DNA of 11,258 bases, taken from assembly GCA_024640385.1 (NCBI GenBank), contig JAHEFC010000097.1:1-11258 (forward strand). Reading direction: 5' to 3'. Shown here piece after piece: positions 1-7,394 of the stretch; the stretch's first letter is position 1, and the number at the start of each line of letters is the position of its first letter. The position numbers and the translations under genes are program-made. This DNA is from Sphingobacteriales bacterium (GTDB lineage Bacteria; Bacteroidota; Bacteroidia; Chitinophagales; Chitinophagaceae). Under the pieces are notes generated by a model that was not told where the DNA came from, did not search any database, and saw only the letters and a list, made by a program, of their open reading frames with translations.

Positions 1-142
1 GACGGATAATTTTGTCATGTCGCAAAGTTAACGGTTTGCCCGTTTTTACCTGCCCCGGGGAGCGGGTCTGTTCTTTGAAATTTATGATATATCGAACGAG
101 AAAGCCGGCAATCATAATGAGCGTAAGTCCAATTAAGATCAT
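1..142 (-). CDS. N-terminal part of a small membrane-anchored protein, cut by the window edge
   Basis: An open frame runs from an ATG at 142-140 down to base 1 with no stop, giving 47 visible residues. The protein begins MILIGLTLIMIAGFLVRYII, an uninterrupted hydrophobic stretch of about 20 residues, and then turns polar and basic (NFKEQTRSPGQ and onward). This is what a single N-terminal membrane anchor or uncleaved signal segment followed by a soluble tail looks like. A TAA in the same frame lies two codons upstream, so this ATG is the only reasonable start. No clear ribosome site is visible, which is normal in Bacteroidota. I do not recognise the family, and the function cannot be inferred from what is inside the window. 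A different frame over the same bases is also open but has no protein-like character. Confidence 0.55.
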   Translation of the reverse strand, partial: MILIGLTLIMIAGFLVRYIINFKEQTRSPGQVKTGKPLTLRHDKIIR

Positions 143-226
143 ATTTTAAGGTATATATTGAAAAATGGGAGAACCGGGTGCACCTGTTCCTATTCAAATT
201 CCATTCCCGGCTCGGCTGTGTTTTGA

Positions 227-461
227 ATGAACAAATTCGAAGAGGCAGACGACCGGGCTAAGGAATTGAAAGACATGACTGAAAGCCCGAATTACCTTCT
301 TGGCGAAGGATTCATTGAACAGTTCGATGCGTAGTACAAGATCCTGAGATCTGGTTCTGATAAAGTTTTATATACCCGGATCAGGCTAAAGCAATTGATT
401 TTTAGGCGAAAACGCCAACCCCGAAGTGGGTGAATTTGTTAAAAACCATGGAAATTCATAA
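227..461 (+). pseudogene. Decayed small gene, possibly one ancestral frame broken by a stop and two frameshifts
   Basis: An ATG at 227 opens a 35-codon frame beginning MNKFEEADDRAKELKDMTES, an acidic, helix-like and protein-like sequence, which ends at TAG 332-334. Downstream the protein-like signal continues in other frames: a piece reading YPDQAKAIDF ends at a T-run (TTTTT followed by AG), and adding one T to that run would join it to GENANPEVGEFVKNHGNS, which ends at TAA 459-461. The simplest reading is a gene of about 75-80 codons that has collected an in-frame stop and two indels. It is also possible that only the first 35 codons are used, or that the resemblance to coding sequence is accidental. 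I do not recognise a family. This reading is inference from amino-acid character only. Confidence 0.3.
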
Positions 462-523
462 AAAAGGCTCATAAAACCCTGAGTGGATCTGAGTATTTTG
501 CTGTTATGCACCTCAGAAAGGGA

Positions 524-799
524 TCAGCCAATGGCACGAAGCTCAGCATCTATCATTTCGCTGAGGTTCTGTTCATTTTTGGCAACCCAATCGGGCAGAT
601 AGGGCTGGTTATAGAAAATATATTCGCTCCCATTCTTTTGCATAGTGAACATGATCCTGTTGCCCCTGTCGTCGCTTACGTCAACAGTGATCAGTCCCTC
701 ATTCAGGCCGGTCAGTTTCCTGAAATTAAATTCCCTTAATCGGCCATCGATCTTCAATAATTTCGTGAACTGGATGTTACGGATGAAATTTATATGCAT
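524..799 (-). CDS. Conserved-looking small hypothetical protein, 91 aa
   Basis: This 91-residue protein has no signal peptide or membrane segment. Its middle (about residues 17-65) alternates charged and hydrophobic residues like a small beta-rich domain: IDGRLREFNFRKL, then LITVDVSDDRGNRIMFTMQK. The C-terminal third is more helical and acidic (WVAKNEQNLSEMIDAELRAIG). The run of strand-like segments and the balanced composition make it much more credible than the frame on the opposite strand over the same bases. The start ATG at 799-797 follows a weak purine-rich site (TTGAGGT). I do not recognise the family and assign no function. It lies 50 bases behind the interrupted small membrane gene on the same strand, so the two may be co-transcribed. 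Confidence 0.65.
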   Translation of the reverse strand: MHINFIRNIQFTKLLKIDGRLREFNFRKLTGLNEGLITVDVSDDRGNRIMFTMQKNGSEYIFYNQPYLPDWVAKNEQNLSEMIDAELRAIG

Positions 800-849
800 A
801 CCTCAATCTTCTGATTATCAACTGCAAATTTTATGCTAATCTTTAATGC

Positions 850-1018
850 CTATTCTTTAAATCGATCGCCAATGATCTTCATAGCAAAAATGAACACCAG
901 GGCAATAGCTACAGTTTGCCAAAAACTTAAATTGGAGAGCCAAATCAGGGGTCATAAAAAAACAAAAAATGCCCTTTATCAAAGTTTGAGCATTTCCCTC
1001 AGGAGAGTAGTGCTTCAT
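850..1018 (-). pseudogene. Probable 55-aa membrane protein interrupted by a one-base frameshift
   Basis: From ATG 1018-1016 the frame reads MKHYSPEGNAQTLIKGIFCF and becomes unconvincing after a run of four C (plus-strand GGGG, 948-951). In the +1 frame the sequence directly after that run reads as a membrane helix with a basic end (LSFWQTVAIALVFIFAMKII, then GDRFKE) and stops at TAG 852-850. That second frame has no good start of its own, because a TGA lies immediately upstream. Removing one C from the run joins the halves into a 55-residue protein: a short polar head, then one or two hydrophobic segments, then a charged tail. The interruption may be a real mutation, a sequencing error in the homopolymer, or, least likely, a programmed shift. 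The family is not recognised. A possible -7 promoter box (1034-1041) lies just upstream. Confidence 0.45.
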
Positions 1019-1033
1019 GCGTCCGGATTTTAA

Positions 1034-1041
1034 CAAAGGTA
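1034..1041 (-). promoter_or_regulatory. Possible Bacteroidota -7 box for the small minus-strand genes
   Basis: On the minus strand the octamer is TACCTTTG, an exact match to the TAnnTTTG consensus of the primary sigma factor of Bacteroidota. The identical octamer stands in front of valS. A start roughly 5 bases downstream would leave a leader of only about 10 bases before the ATG at 1018. No TTTG lies at the right distance upstream for a -33 box, so support is partial. Confidence 0.35.
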
Positions 1042-1203
1042 GCGGAATCTGCCTCAAGTTTTTGGAAATCAATGTCTCAATATGAAGTTTGTGAAAAAAA
1101 TATCAAAATGGCTTGTTACAATTGAAAATATTTTTCCACAATCAATGTGATCAAATTGTAAATTTATACAAACCCTGATTGATTACCATATTAACCCATC
1201 AGT

Positions 1204-2319
1204 ATGAAAAAATGGTCGCTTGCCATAATGCCTTTTCTTTTATTTGGTATGAGTTCTCTTAAAAATGATCCCCCTGTAGAACATGAGATCACTGACGGCC
1301 CTTATATCACCTATTCAGCTAACCAGTTGTATGTCAACTATATTATAAAAGATGGTGATTCCCTGGCGAGGAAAGTTGACAGTATGGATATTGACAAAAG
1401 AAGCGGACTTGTGGTAAAAGTGTCTACTGAAGTGCCTGGAAAAACATTTGATGTCAAATTGAAGGCAAAACTGCAGGAAGAACGGAGCGTATGGGGAAAG
1501 CCCAAAAAAGCGCTGGTTCTTTCTGACATAGAAGGGAATTTCGGTGCATTGAGAAAACTGCTTATTGCCAACAAAGTGATCGACGAAAACTTCAACTGGA
1601 CCTTTGACGATGGCCATGTATTATTTGTGGGTGATTTTGTTGACCGGGGGCAGCATCAAATGGAAGTGCTCTGGCTGATCTACTCCCTGGAAGACAAAGC
1701 AAAAGCAGCCGGGGGTTATGTGCACTATGTTCTCGGCAATCACGAGATCATGAATTTATCTGGAGACCTCAGGTATCTTGATCCGAAATATTTCAAGGCC
1801 GCGCAGCTGATGAACCAGCAGTATGTTGAGTTAATTGGTGAAAAAACTGAACTGGGCAGATGGCTGAGAACCAAGAATGTTGCTGAAAAAATAGGTGATA
1901 TACTATATATTCACGGGGGTATTTCGCCTGCTGTATATCGTATACCGTTTGATGTTCCGCTGATCAATAAGCTGGCAAGGCCATTCTACGCAGATTCTAC
2001 CTACGCCTATCCTAACCTGGAAACCGATATCCTGTACAGCGATAATGGCCCATTCTGGTACAGGGGATTTTACAGTAACAGGGGCAATCCCCTTGTTGAA
2101 TTGCAGGTGGATAGTTCATTGGCGCGCTTCAATAGTGACCATATTGTTACAGGTCACACGATAGTAGCAGATACCGTCAGTATGTGGTTCAATGGTAAGT
2201 TATTCAACACCGATACCCACCATGCAAAGGGCCACTCTGAAGCACTTCTCATTGAAGGGGGTGATAAATTCTACCGCGTTGATGCGAATGGGAATAAGAA
2301 TTTCATGATCAAAAAATAG
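1204..2319 (+). CDS. Exported calcineurin-like metallophosphatase (Shelphs-like)
   Basis: A 371-residue protein with a basic, hydrophobic N-terminus (MKKWSLAIMPFLLFGMSSL), best read as an export signal or lipid-free anchor, so it should act in the periplasm or on the envelope. The metallophosphoesterase signature follows in order: SDIEGN (107-112), GDFVDRG (143-149), GNHE (178-181), HGG (237-239), GHT (317-319) and a final DTHH (337-340). The GDxxDRG/GNHE pattern is that of the PPP-type phosphatase fold, which removes phosphate from phosphoproteins or small phosphate esters with two metal ions. Secretion and layout resemble the bacterial Shewanella-like (Shelphs) phosphatases. Motif I is unusual: the metal-binding histidine of the common D-x-H is glutamate here (D108-I-E110). 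The substrate cannot be read from the sequence. The gene stands alone on its strand, converges on ahcY, and ends 11 bases before a strong hairpin terminator. Confidence 0.87.
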   Translation: MKKWSLAIMPFLLFGMSSLKNDPPVEHEITDGPYITYSANQLYVNYIIKDGDSLARKVDSMDIDKRSGLVVKVSTEVPGKTFDVKLKAKLQEERSVWGKPKKALVLSDIEGNFGALRKLLIANKVIDENFNWTFDDGHVLFVGDFVDRGQHQMEVLWLIYSLEDKAKAAGGYVHYVLGNHEIMNLSGDLRYLDPKYFKAAQLMNQQYVELIGEKTELGRWLRTKNVAEKIGDILYIHGGISPAVYRIPFDVPLINKLARPFYADSTYAYPNLETDILYSDNGPFWYRGFYSNRGNPLVELQVDSSLARFNSDHIVTGHTIVADTVSMWFNGKLFNTDTHHAKGHSEALLIEGGDKFYRVDANGNKNFMIKK

Positions 2320-2330
2320 CTGTAAAAACA

Positions 2331-2395
2331 GTGAGCAGTAAGCGGAAAGCGGCATGCAGATTTATTCTGCTTACCGCTCACTGCTTACTGCTCAC
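2331..2395. repeat. Heptamer-periodic inverted repeat, unit GTRAGCR
   Basis: Read outward from the loop, the right arm (minus strand) is four 7-base units in phase: GTGAGCA, GTAAGCA, GTGAGCG and GTAAGCA. The left arm on the plus strand shows the same phase with more divergence: GTGAGCA, GTAAGCG, GAAAGCG and GCATGCA. The hairpin therefore seems to have arisen from two opposed copies of a heptameric tandem repeat, one arm having drifted. Seven-base tandem repeats also fill the other convergent junction of the window, with different unit sequences. Confidence 0.75.
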
Positions 2396-2404
2396 TTATT
2401 TTTT
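2331..2404. terminator. Long bidirectional hairpin terminator between converging genes
   Basis: Two 30-base arms (2331-2360 and 2366-2395) are complementary at 25 of 30 positions around a 5-base loop (TTTAT). The outer 13 base pairs (GTGAGCAGTAAGC) are perfect. On the plus strand the stem is followed by TTATTTTTT, and on the minus strand by TGTTTTT, so it can end transcripts from both the phosphatase gene and ahcY. It starts 11 bases after the phosphatase stop and lies 23 bases beyond the ahcY stop. The arms are built from 7-bp units (see the repeat entry). Confidence 0.8.
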
Positions 2405-2418
2405 AGTCTATCTTATTT

Positions 2419-3744
2419 CTAATAACGATAGTGTTCCGGTTTGAACGGACCATTTTTGGTAATACCAAGATATTCGGCCTGCTCAGTAGTCAGTTCATCC
2501 AATTCCACGCCGATCTTGCCAAGGTGTAATCTCGCAACTTTTTCATCGAGATGTTTAGGAAGTACATAAACCTTGTTCTCGTATTTGTCATGATTGGTCC
2601 AGAGTTCGATCTGGGCGAGCGTTTGGTTGCTGAATGAGTTACTCATCACGAAGCTGGGGTGACCGGTAGCACATCCAAGATTCACCAGGCGTCCCTCAGC
2701 CAGTAGAATGATGTCTTTGCCATCAACATTGTAAATATCAACCTGGGGTTTGATGGTGTCTTTTGTATGGCCATAGCTGTTGTTCAGCCAGGCTACATCG
2801 ATCTCGATATCAAAATGCCCGATATTACAAACGATCACTTTGTCTTTCATAAGCCTGAAATGCTTTTCTGTGATCAGGTCGCGGCAACCGGAAGCAGTGA
2901 CTACTATATCAGCTTCTTTTACGGCATCGATCATCTTTTTGACTTCAAAGCCATCCATAGCAGCCTGTAAAGCACAGATAGGGTCGATCTCGGTTACGAT
3001 CACCCTGCAGCCTGAACCAGCCAACGAAGCAGCGGAACCCTTACCCACATCTCCATAACCACCAACTACTGCCACTTTACCAGCCAGCATAACATCTGTT
3101 GCACGGCGGATCGCATCTACAAGGCTTTCTTTACAACCGTATTTATTGTCAAATTTCGATTTGGTAACTGAATCGTTCACATTGATGGCCGGAACGGGAA
3201 GTGTACCCTTTGCCATTCTCTCATACAGCCTGTGCACGCCGGTAGTGGTTTCTTCACTAAGACCTTTGATATGCTGAACCAGTTCAGGATACTTATCAAA
3301 AACCATGTTGGTAAGATCGCCGCCGTCGTCCAGGATCATATTCAGGGGACGGTCAGCACTTCCGAAGAATAAAGTCTGCTCAATGCACCAATCAGCTTCT
3401 TCAATGGTTTGTCCTTTCCAGGCATAAACACCAATACCTGCAGCTGCAATGGCGGCGGCAGCCTGGTCTTGCGTAGAGAAGATATTGCAGGAACTCCATT
3501 TCACCTCTGCTCCCAAGGCCGTCAGGGTCTCGATCAAAACCGCGGTTTGAATGGTCATATGTAAACAACCTGCAATACGAGCACCTTTCAGCGGCTGGCT
3601 TGGCCCATATTCTGCACGAATTGCCATCAGACCCGGCATTTCAGCTTCTGCAAGACGGATCTCTTTACGGCCCCATTCAGCCAATGAGATGTCTTTTACT
3701 TTATAGGGAAGGGAAAAATCAATGGATTTGCTCAGTGTAGACAT
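2419..3744 (-). CDS. ahcY: Adenosylhomocysteinase (S-adenosylhomocysteine hydrolase)
   Basis: The enzyme splits S-adenosylhomocysteine, the product of every SAM-dependent methylation, into adenosine and homocysteine with NAD as bound cofactor; it acts in the cytoplasm. The 441-residue length is normal. Seen in sequence: HMT at 62-64 in the N-terminal substrate domain; [13 protein letters not shown] (188-200), which includes the lysine and aspartate equivalent to the human catalytic pair (K195, D199); the NAD-binding GYGDVGKG (229-236); NIGHFD (307-312) with the catalytic histidine; and the diagnostic C-terminus [10 protein letters not shown], whose lysine and tyrosine reach into the partner subunit. 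The start is ATG 3744. A longer frame reaching back to 3912 only overlaps the neighbouring protease gene and adds a low-quality tail. It follows the prsW-like gene by 55 bases but has its own -7 box in that gap, and it ends at the shared hairpin terminator. Confidence 0.97.
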   Translation of the reverse strand: MSTLSKSIDFSLPYKVKDISLAEWGRKEIRLAEAEMPGLMAIRAEYGPSQPLKGARIAGCLHMTIQTAVLIETLTALGAEVKWSSCNIFSTQDQAAAAIAAAGIGVYAWKGQTIEEADWCIEQTLFFGSADRPLNMILDDGGDLTNMVFDKYPELVQHIKGLSEETTTGVHRLYERMAKGTLPVPAINVNDSVTKSKFDNKYGCKESLVDAIRRATDVMLAGKVAVVGGYGDVGKGSAASLAGSGCRVIVTEIDPICALQAAMDGFEVKKMIDAVKEADIVVTASGCRDLITEKHFRLMKDKVIVCNIGHFDIEIDVAWLNNSYGHTKDTIKPQVDIYNVDGKDIILLAEGRLVNLGCATGHPSFVMSNSFSNQTLAQIELWTNHDKYENKVYVLPKHLDEKVARLHLGKIGVELDELTTEQAEYLGITKNGPFKPEHYRY

Positions 3745-3761
3745 GTTTAGAAAAATTTCGG

Positions 3762-3769
3762 CAAAATTA
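3762..3769 (-). promoter_or_regulatory. Probable -7 promoter box of ahcY
   Basis: The minus strand reads TAATTTTG, an exact TAnnTTTG match, 17 bases before the ahcY ATG and downstream of the protease gene's stop. It implies a leader of about 10-15 bases. The -33 position is weak (TTATG rather than TTTG). An 8-bp direct repeat, TGCCGAAA on the minus strand, occurs at 3783-3790 and 3756-3763, one turn-and-a-half to either side of the box (27 bases apart). It could be a regulator site or chance. Confidence 0.5.
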
Positions 3770-3799
3770 CATTTTTTCAGCCTTTCGGCATAATACTGT

Positions 3800-4522
3800 T
3801 TAACCTTGCTCAGGTTTCTCCTTATGCATTTTTTCGGATAACTGCACATGTTCCCTGATGGCAATGGAAGACAGGCGGATAGCCAGGAGAAATGAGCACA
3901 GAGCTCCTGCAAACAACAGACCGTCTGACACGAATAGTCTCACCATTTCATTCTCCTGCAGGAACAGGAAAAGATCGTAGGTCCCATGCCAGAAAACGGC
4001 CCAAAACAAGCCGGTCATCAACAGGATGGTCCTTCTTTTTCCTGCGAATTTTGCTTTGCCGAGGTAATATCCCATAATGATGGCAAAACTTGCATGGGCT
4101 GGTACGGACAGGAACATGCGCATGATGGCGGTACCGTAACCTGTCTGCATTACATAGGCGATATTCTCCACGGTGGCAAAACCCATGCTTACCATGACGG
4201 AATAAACAATTCCATCAAAAGGCTCGTCAAATTCCGGTTTAGGAAACGCATATAAACGTACCATGATGTATTTGCTCCATTCTTCAGCCAGGGCTACGAT
4301 GGGATAGGCCATGATCAATGCGCTGACAATGGAACTTTTCGGTTCAATATGGAAATAGTCGATCAGGAAGGTTTCTGCTAGAACTGCTAAAAGCGCACTG
4401 CAAATTCCAAGTAAAAAACTGATCAGCAGATGCCGGCGCGGTTCCCTGTTGTATTGATCTTTCAGGAAAAAATAAATGGAAATGGCAAGGCCTGGTGCAA
4501 TGGCCAGGGCGAGTAAAAGCAT
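3800..4522 (-). CDS. prsW: PrsW-family intramembrane metalloprotease
   Basis: A 240-residue, very hydrophobic protein with about seven or eight membrane helices and a charged cytoplasmic tail (from about 222, ending [10 protein letters not shown]). It carries the ordered motifs of the PrsW/CPBP-like intramembrane protease superfamily: AEEWSK (79-84, the EExxK motif), FATVEN (115-120, FxxxEN), [11 protein letters not shown] (141-151, the histidine of motif 3) and FWHGTYDLF (177-185, the last histidine). The glutamates and histidines are the expected zinc ligands and catalytic residues. In Bacillus subtilis, PrsW makes the first cut in the anti-sigma factor RsiW. The Bacteroidota members have no known target, and no anti-sigma/sigma pair is visible here, so the substrate is unknown. 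It is divergent from the 931-aa protease gene with only 27 bp between the two starts, sharing a palindromic promoter region. ahcY follows on the same strand. Confidence 0.88.
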   Translation of the reverse strand: MLLLALAIAPGLAISIYFFLKDQYNREPRRHLLISFLLGICSALLAVLAETFLIDYFHIEPKSSIVSALIMAYPIVALAEEWSKYIMVRLYAFPKPEFDEPFDGIVYSVMVSMGFATVENIAYVMQTGYGTAIMRMFLSVPAHASFAIIMGYYLGKAKFAGKRRTILLMTGLFWAVFWHGTYDLFLFLQENEMVRLFVSDGLLFAGALCSFLLAIRLSSIAIREHVQLSEKMHKEKPEQG

Positions 4523-4527
4523 TGCGT

Positions 4528-4543
4528 TAAATTAGCTAATTTA
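4528..4543. promoter_or_regulatory. 16-bp perfect palindrome that can act as a two-way promoter
   Basis: TAAATTAG is followed directly by its reverse complement CTAATTTA, filling most of the 27-bp gap between the divergent prsW-like and 931-aa genes. Each strand therefore presents TAATTTA, close to the TAnnTTTG -7 consensus (A instead of G at the end), ending 6 bases before one ATG and 6-7 bases before the other. Transcripts would start at or next to the start codons. The palindrome could equally be an operator for a dimeric regulator; both can be true. Confidence 0.5.
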
Positions 4544-4549
4544 CTTTTT

Positions 4550-7345
4550 ATGAGAATCGGTTTCCTTGTGTTATTATTCATATTCCCGTTCAGCCTTTCA
4601 GCGCAGGAATTCGGAGGCAATCCGCCATCGATCAAGTGGAAACAGATCAATACGTCAGCCGTAAGGGTAATATTTCCTGACGGCCTGGACAAACAGGCAT
4701 CCCGTGTAGCCGATGTTTCTGCTTTTCTCCATAAGAATACTGCAAACACCATTGGCCCACAATCGAGAAAGATCGATATAGTTCTGCAGAACCAGACCAC
4801 ATTCTCCAATGGCTATGTGGGCCTTGCTCCATGGCGCAGTGAATTCTACATGACGCCCATGCAGAACAGCCTCAGGCTGGGTAGTCTTAACTGGACTGAT
4901 CAGCTGGCTGTTCATGAATATCGCCACGTGCAACAGTATATGAATTTCCGGAAAGGACTTTCCAAATTTGCCTACTTCGTGGCAGGGGAAGAAGGCCAGG
5001 TGCTTGCCAACAGTGCCGCTGTGCCCAACTGGTTCTTTGAAGGTGATGCCGTTTTCCAGGAAACCATGGTCACCGGACAGGGAAGGGGACGGCTACCCTC
5101 ATTTTTTTCTGAATATCGGGCGCTCTGGGAAGCCAACAAGACCTACAGCTATATGAAGTTGCGGAATGGTTCTTTCAGGAACCTCATTCCCGATCATTAT
5201 ATCATGGGATATATGCTGGTTGCCCATGGACGCGCCAGGTACGGTGATGAGTTCTGGAAAAAAGTTACGGATAATGCAGCCCGTTATAAACCCCTTTTTT
5301 ATCCATTCCAGGGTGCAGTTAAAAAACAAACCGGTGAACCTTACAAGCAGTTTGTTGCCGAGGCATTCACGCAGTTTAAAAACAATAACAGTTACCTGGA
5401 ACAGGATGGCGCCATAGCACTGACAGAAGTGTCTGATAAATATGTGATAGATCATGCATTCCCTTATGTGATGGGGGAAGACTCAGTTCTGATCTATAGG
5501 AGAACGGGAAAACATGTGCCGGGCTTTTATATTGTACATGCAGGAGAGGAAAAAAGGATTGTTGTAAAGGATATCGGTAATGATGAGCAATTCAGTTACC
5601 GTAACGGAGTTCTCGCTTATACCGCATATAACCCTGATATACGGTGGGGTTGGAGGGACTATTCAGAGATCATTTTGCTCGATGTTAAAACAGGCTCGAG
5701 GAGAATTTTGACCGATAGGTCGAAATATTTCTCACCTGATATTTCACACGATTCGAAAAAGATCGCTGCAGTGGATGTGCAGCCCGATGGAAGTTCCGCC
5801 ATCCACATTCTAAATGCTGCAACTGGTAAACTGGAAAAAACAATTTCTGATTCAGGATATTTCTATTCACAACCAAGATTTTCCAGTGATGACAGATCTG
5901 TGTTCTGCGCTGTGAGGTCAAAAGAGGGCAGGATGTCTCTGCTGCGAATAAATATTGAACAAGGCCGGTCTGATATCCTGTTCCCGTTCAGTTTTCACCC
6001 AATTGCATTTCCCTATGTACAAGGGGACTCTGTTTTTTTTACTGCGGCCCATAGCGGTCAGGATCAGCTGCTGGTTTGGGATGATAAGAAAAACGAACTG
6101 ACTGAGGTCCTGGCCCGCTACACAGGTATTCAACAGGCAGCGCCATACAAGGGAGACAGTATTTTATTTGTTTCTACCTCCGCCTGGGGAAACAGGCTGT
6201 ACAAAGCAGCTGCTCACACGAAACCGGTTTCAATGACAAACTGGAGCGCCGGTGATCCGGATCTTTATACCGGGGATCTGTTGAAGAAAGGAAATTCATT
6301 ATCGATCGAAAAGGCCGGGGCCGGGACTTATGATGTGAAAAAATACCGGAGCACTTCAAAGTTTTTCAATTTTCACAGCTGGAGACCTTATTACGAGCAG
6401 CCTGAATGGACCCTTACTTTTTATGGTAACAATATCCTGAATACTTTTTCATCGAGTCTTTACTATCTGTATAATGAGAATGAAGGTTATTCCCAGATCG
6501 GTTTCAATGGCGCATATGCAGCCTGGTTCCCATGGATCAAGGGAGGTGTGTCCTATACGTTCGATCGTGAGGCCGCAACTGACAGCAACAGGGTGAACTG
6601 GAATGAGCTCAATGCCAATATCGGTCTGCGGGTACCATTGAATTTCAGCGGTGGACGGTTGTATAAATTCCTGTCCTTTCAGTCACTTTTCAATACACAA
6701 CAGGTCTATTTTCACAACCAGCCCAAGTCAGACAATTTCGCCTTCAATTATCTCGACAATTCCCTGAACTGGAGTGTACAGACGCAGCAGGCAGTTCAAC
6801 ATATTTATCCAAGATTTGCACATACACTGAATATCAGGTACCGGGCCAGTGTCAGTGATATCGAGGCCCGTCAGTTGCTGGCCAGCACCGCGGTTTACCT
6901 GCCAGGGCTTTTTCGTAATCACAGCCTGGTACTTACAGGGGCTTATCAATCCAGGGATACTGCCCGGCAATATTTATTCAGCAACAGTTTTCCCTTGTCC
7001 AGAGGATATCCCGATGCCAATTTTCCCAGAATGTGGAAATGGGCAGTGAACTATCATGTGCCGGTTGTTTATCCAGACTGGGGATTGGCCCAGATCGTTT
7101 ATTTCAACCGTATCCGTGCTAACCTGTTCTATGATCAGAGCTATCTGAAAAGTCTTAGAACCGGGATAACTACAGGCCTTGCTTCAACAGGCGTTGAGAT
7201 ATACTTTGACACCAAATGGTGGAACCAGCAACCCATAAGTTTTGGATTCAGGTATTCGAGATTACTGGATGCAGATGCTTATGCAAATCCGCCCAATGCC
7301 AATCAGTTTGAGTTTGTGCTGCCGGTGAATTTGATTCCACGGTAG
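4550..7345 (+). CDS. Exported HExxH metalloprotease with TolB-like propeller and C-terminal outer-membrane barrel
   Basis: A 931-residue protein in three parts. Residues 1-18 are a signal peptide (MRIGFLVLLFIFPFSLSA, cleavage before Q19). Residues 20-290 form a gluzincin-like peptidase domain: LAVHEYRHVQQY (119-130) supplies the zinc histidines and catalytic glutamate (H122, E123, H126), and WFFEGDAVF (161-169) offers the third ligand, E164. Residues about 300-600 resemble PD40/TolB-type beta-propeller blades (for example YFSPDISHDSKKIAAVDV, 393-410). A linker with FFNFHSWRPYYE (605-616) leads into about 315 residues of alternating aromatic/polar strands ending VLPVNLIPR, consistent with an outer-membrane beta-barrel. 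The likely place is the outer membrane with the propeller and protease in the periplasm, though the orientation is inference. Substrate unknown. The ATG at 4550 is immediately behind the palindromic promoter, so the leader is minimal. It ends 10 bases before a heptamer repeat. Confidence 0.82.
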   Translation: MRIGFLVLLFIFPFSLSAQEFGGNPPSIKWKQINTSAVRVIFPDGLDKQASRVADVSAFLHKNTANTIGPQSRKIDIVLQNQTTFSNGYVGLAPWRSEFYMTPMQNSLRLGSLNWTDQLAVHEYRHVQQYMNFRKGLSKFAYFVAGEEGQVLANSAAVPNWFFEGDAVFQETMVTGQGRGRLPSFFSEYRALWEANKTYSYMKLRNGSFRNLIPDHYIMGYMLVAHGRARYGDEFWKKVTDNAARYKPLFYPFQGAVKKQTGEPYKQFVAEAFTQFKNNNSYLEQDGAIALTEVSDKYVIDHAFPYVMGEDSVLIYRRTGKHVPGFYIVHAGEEKRIVVKDIGNDEQFSYRNGVLAYTAYNPDIRWGWRDYSEIILLDVKTGSRRILTDRSKYFSPDISHDSKKIAAVDVQPDGSSAIHILNAATGKLEKTISDSGYFYSQPRFSSDDRSVFCAVRSKEGRMSLLRINIEQGRSDILFPFSFHPIAFPYVQGDSVFFTAAHSGQDQLLVWDDKKNELTEVLARYTGIQQAAPYKGDSILFVSTSAWGNRLYKAAAHTKPVSMTNWSAGDPDLYTGDLLKKGNSLSIEKAGAGTYDVKKYRSTSKFFNFHSWRPYYEQPEWTLTFYGNNILNTFSSSLYYLYNENEGYSQIGFNGAYAAWFPWIKGGVSYTFDREAATDSNRVNWNELNANIGLRVPLNFSGGRLYKFLSFQSLFNTQQVYFHNQPKSDNFAFNYLDNSLNWSVQTQQAVQHIYPRFAHTLNIRYRASVSDIEARQLLASTAVYLPGLFRNHSLVLTGAYQSRDTARQYLFSNSFPLSRGYPDANFPRMWKWAVNYHVPVVYPDWGLAQIVYFNRIRANLFYDQSYLKSLRTGITTGLASTGVEIYFDTKWWNQQPISFGFRYSRLLDADAYANPPNANQFEFVLPVNLIPR

Positions 7346-7354
7346 GGCGGGGGA

Positions 7355-7382
7355 AGGCGATAGGCGAGAGGTGAGAGGCGAT
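7355..7382 (+). repeat. Four-copy heptamer tandem repeat, unit AGGYGAK
   Basis: The units AGGCGAT, AGGCGAG, AGGTGAG and AGGCGAT follow each other in perfect phase, beginning 9 bases after the stop codon of the 931-aa gene. The array is purine-rich on the plus strand. It differs in sequence from the array that follows it but shares the 7-bp period. Confidence 0.85.
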
Positions 7383-7394
7383 AAATCTTTTCTG

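Noticed and set aside
15..197. 60-codon minus-strand frame rich in His, Tyr and Arg
   Set aside because: Unlikely composition; the adjacent frame over 1-142 gives a clean hydrophobic anchor and a polar tail with a well-defined start.
833..1033. 66-codon plus-strand frame
   Set aside because: It lacks protein-like character, and the minus strand over the same bases gives a better membrane-protein reading.
3745..3912. Longer ahcY reading frame with 56 extra N-terminal residues
   Set aside because: The extension overlaps the 3' end of the PrsW-like gene in another frame, is not enzyme-like (cysteine- and lysine-rich, low similarity to any AhcY N-terminus), and a good -7 box sits inside it. [10 protein letters not shown] at 3744 fits family starts.
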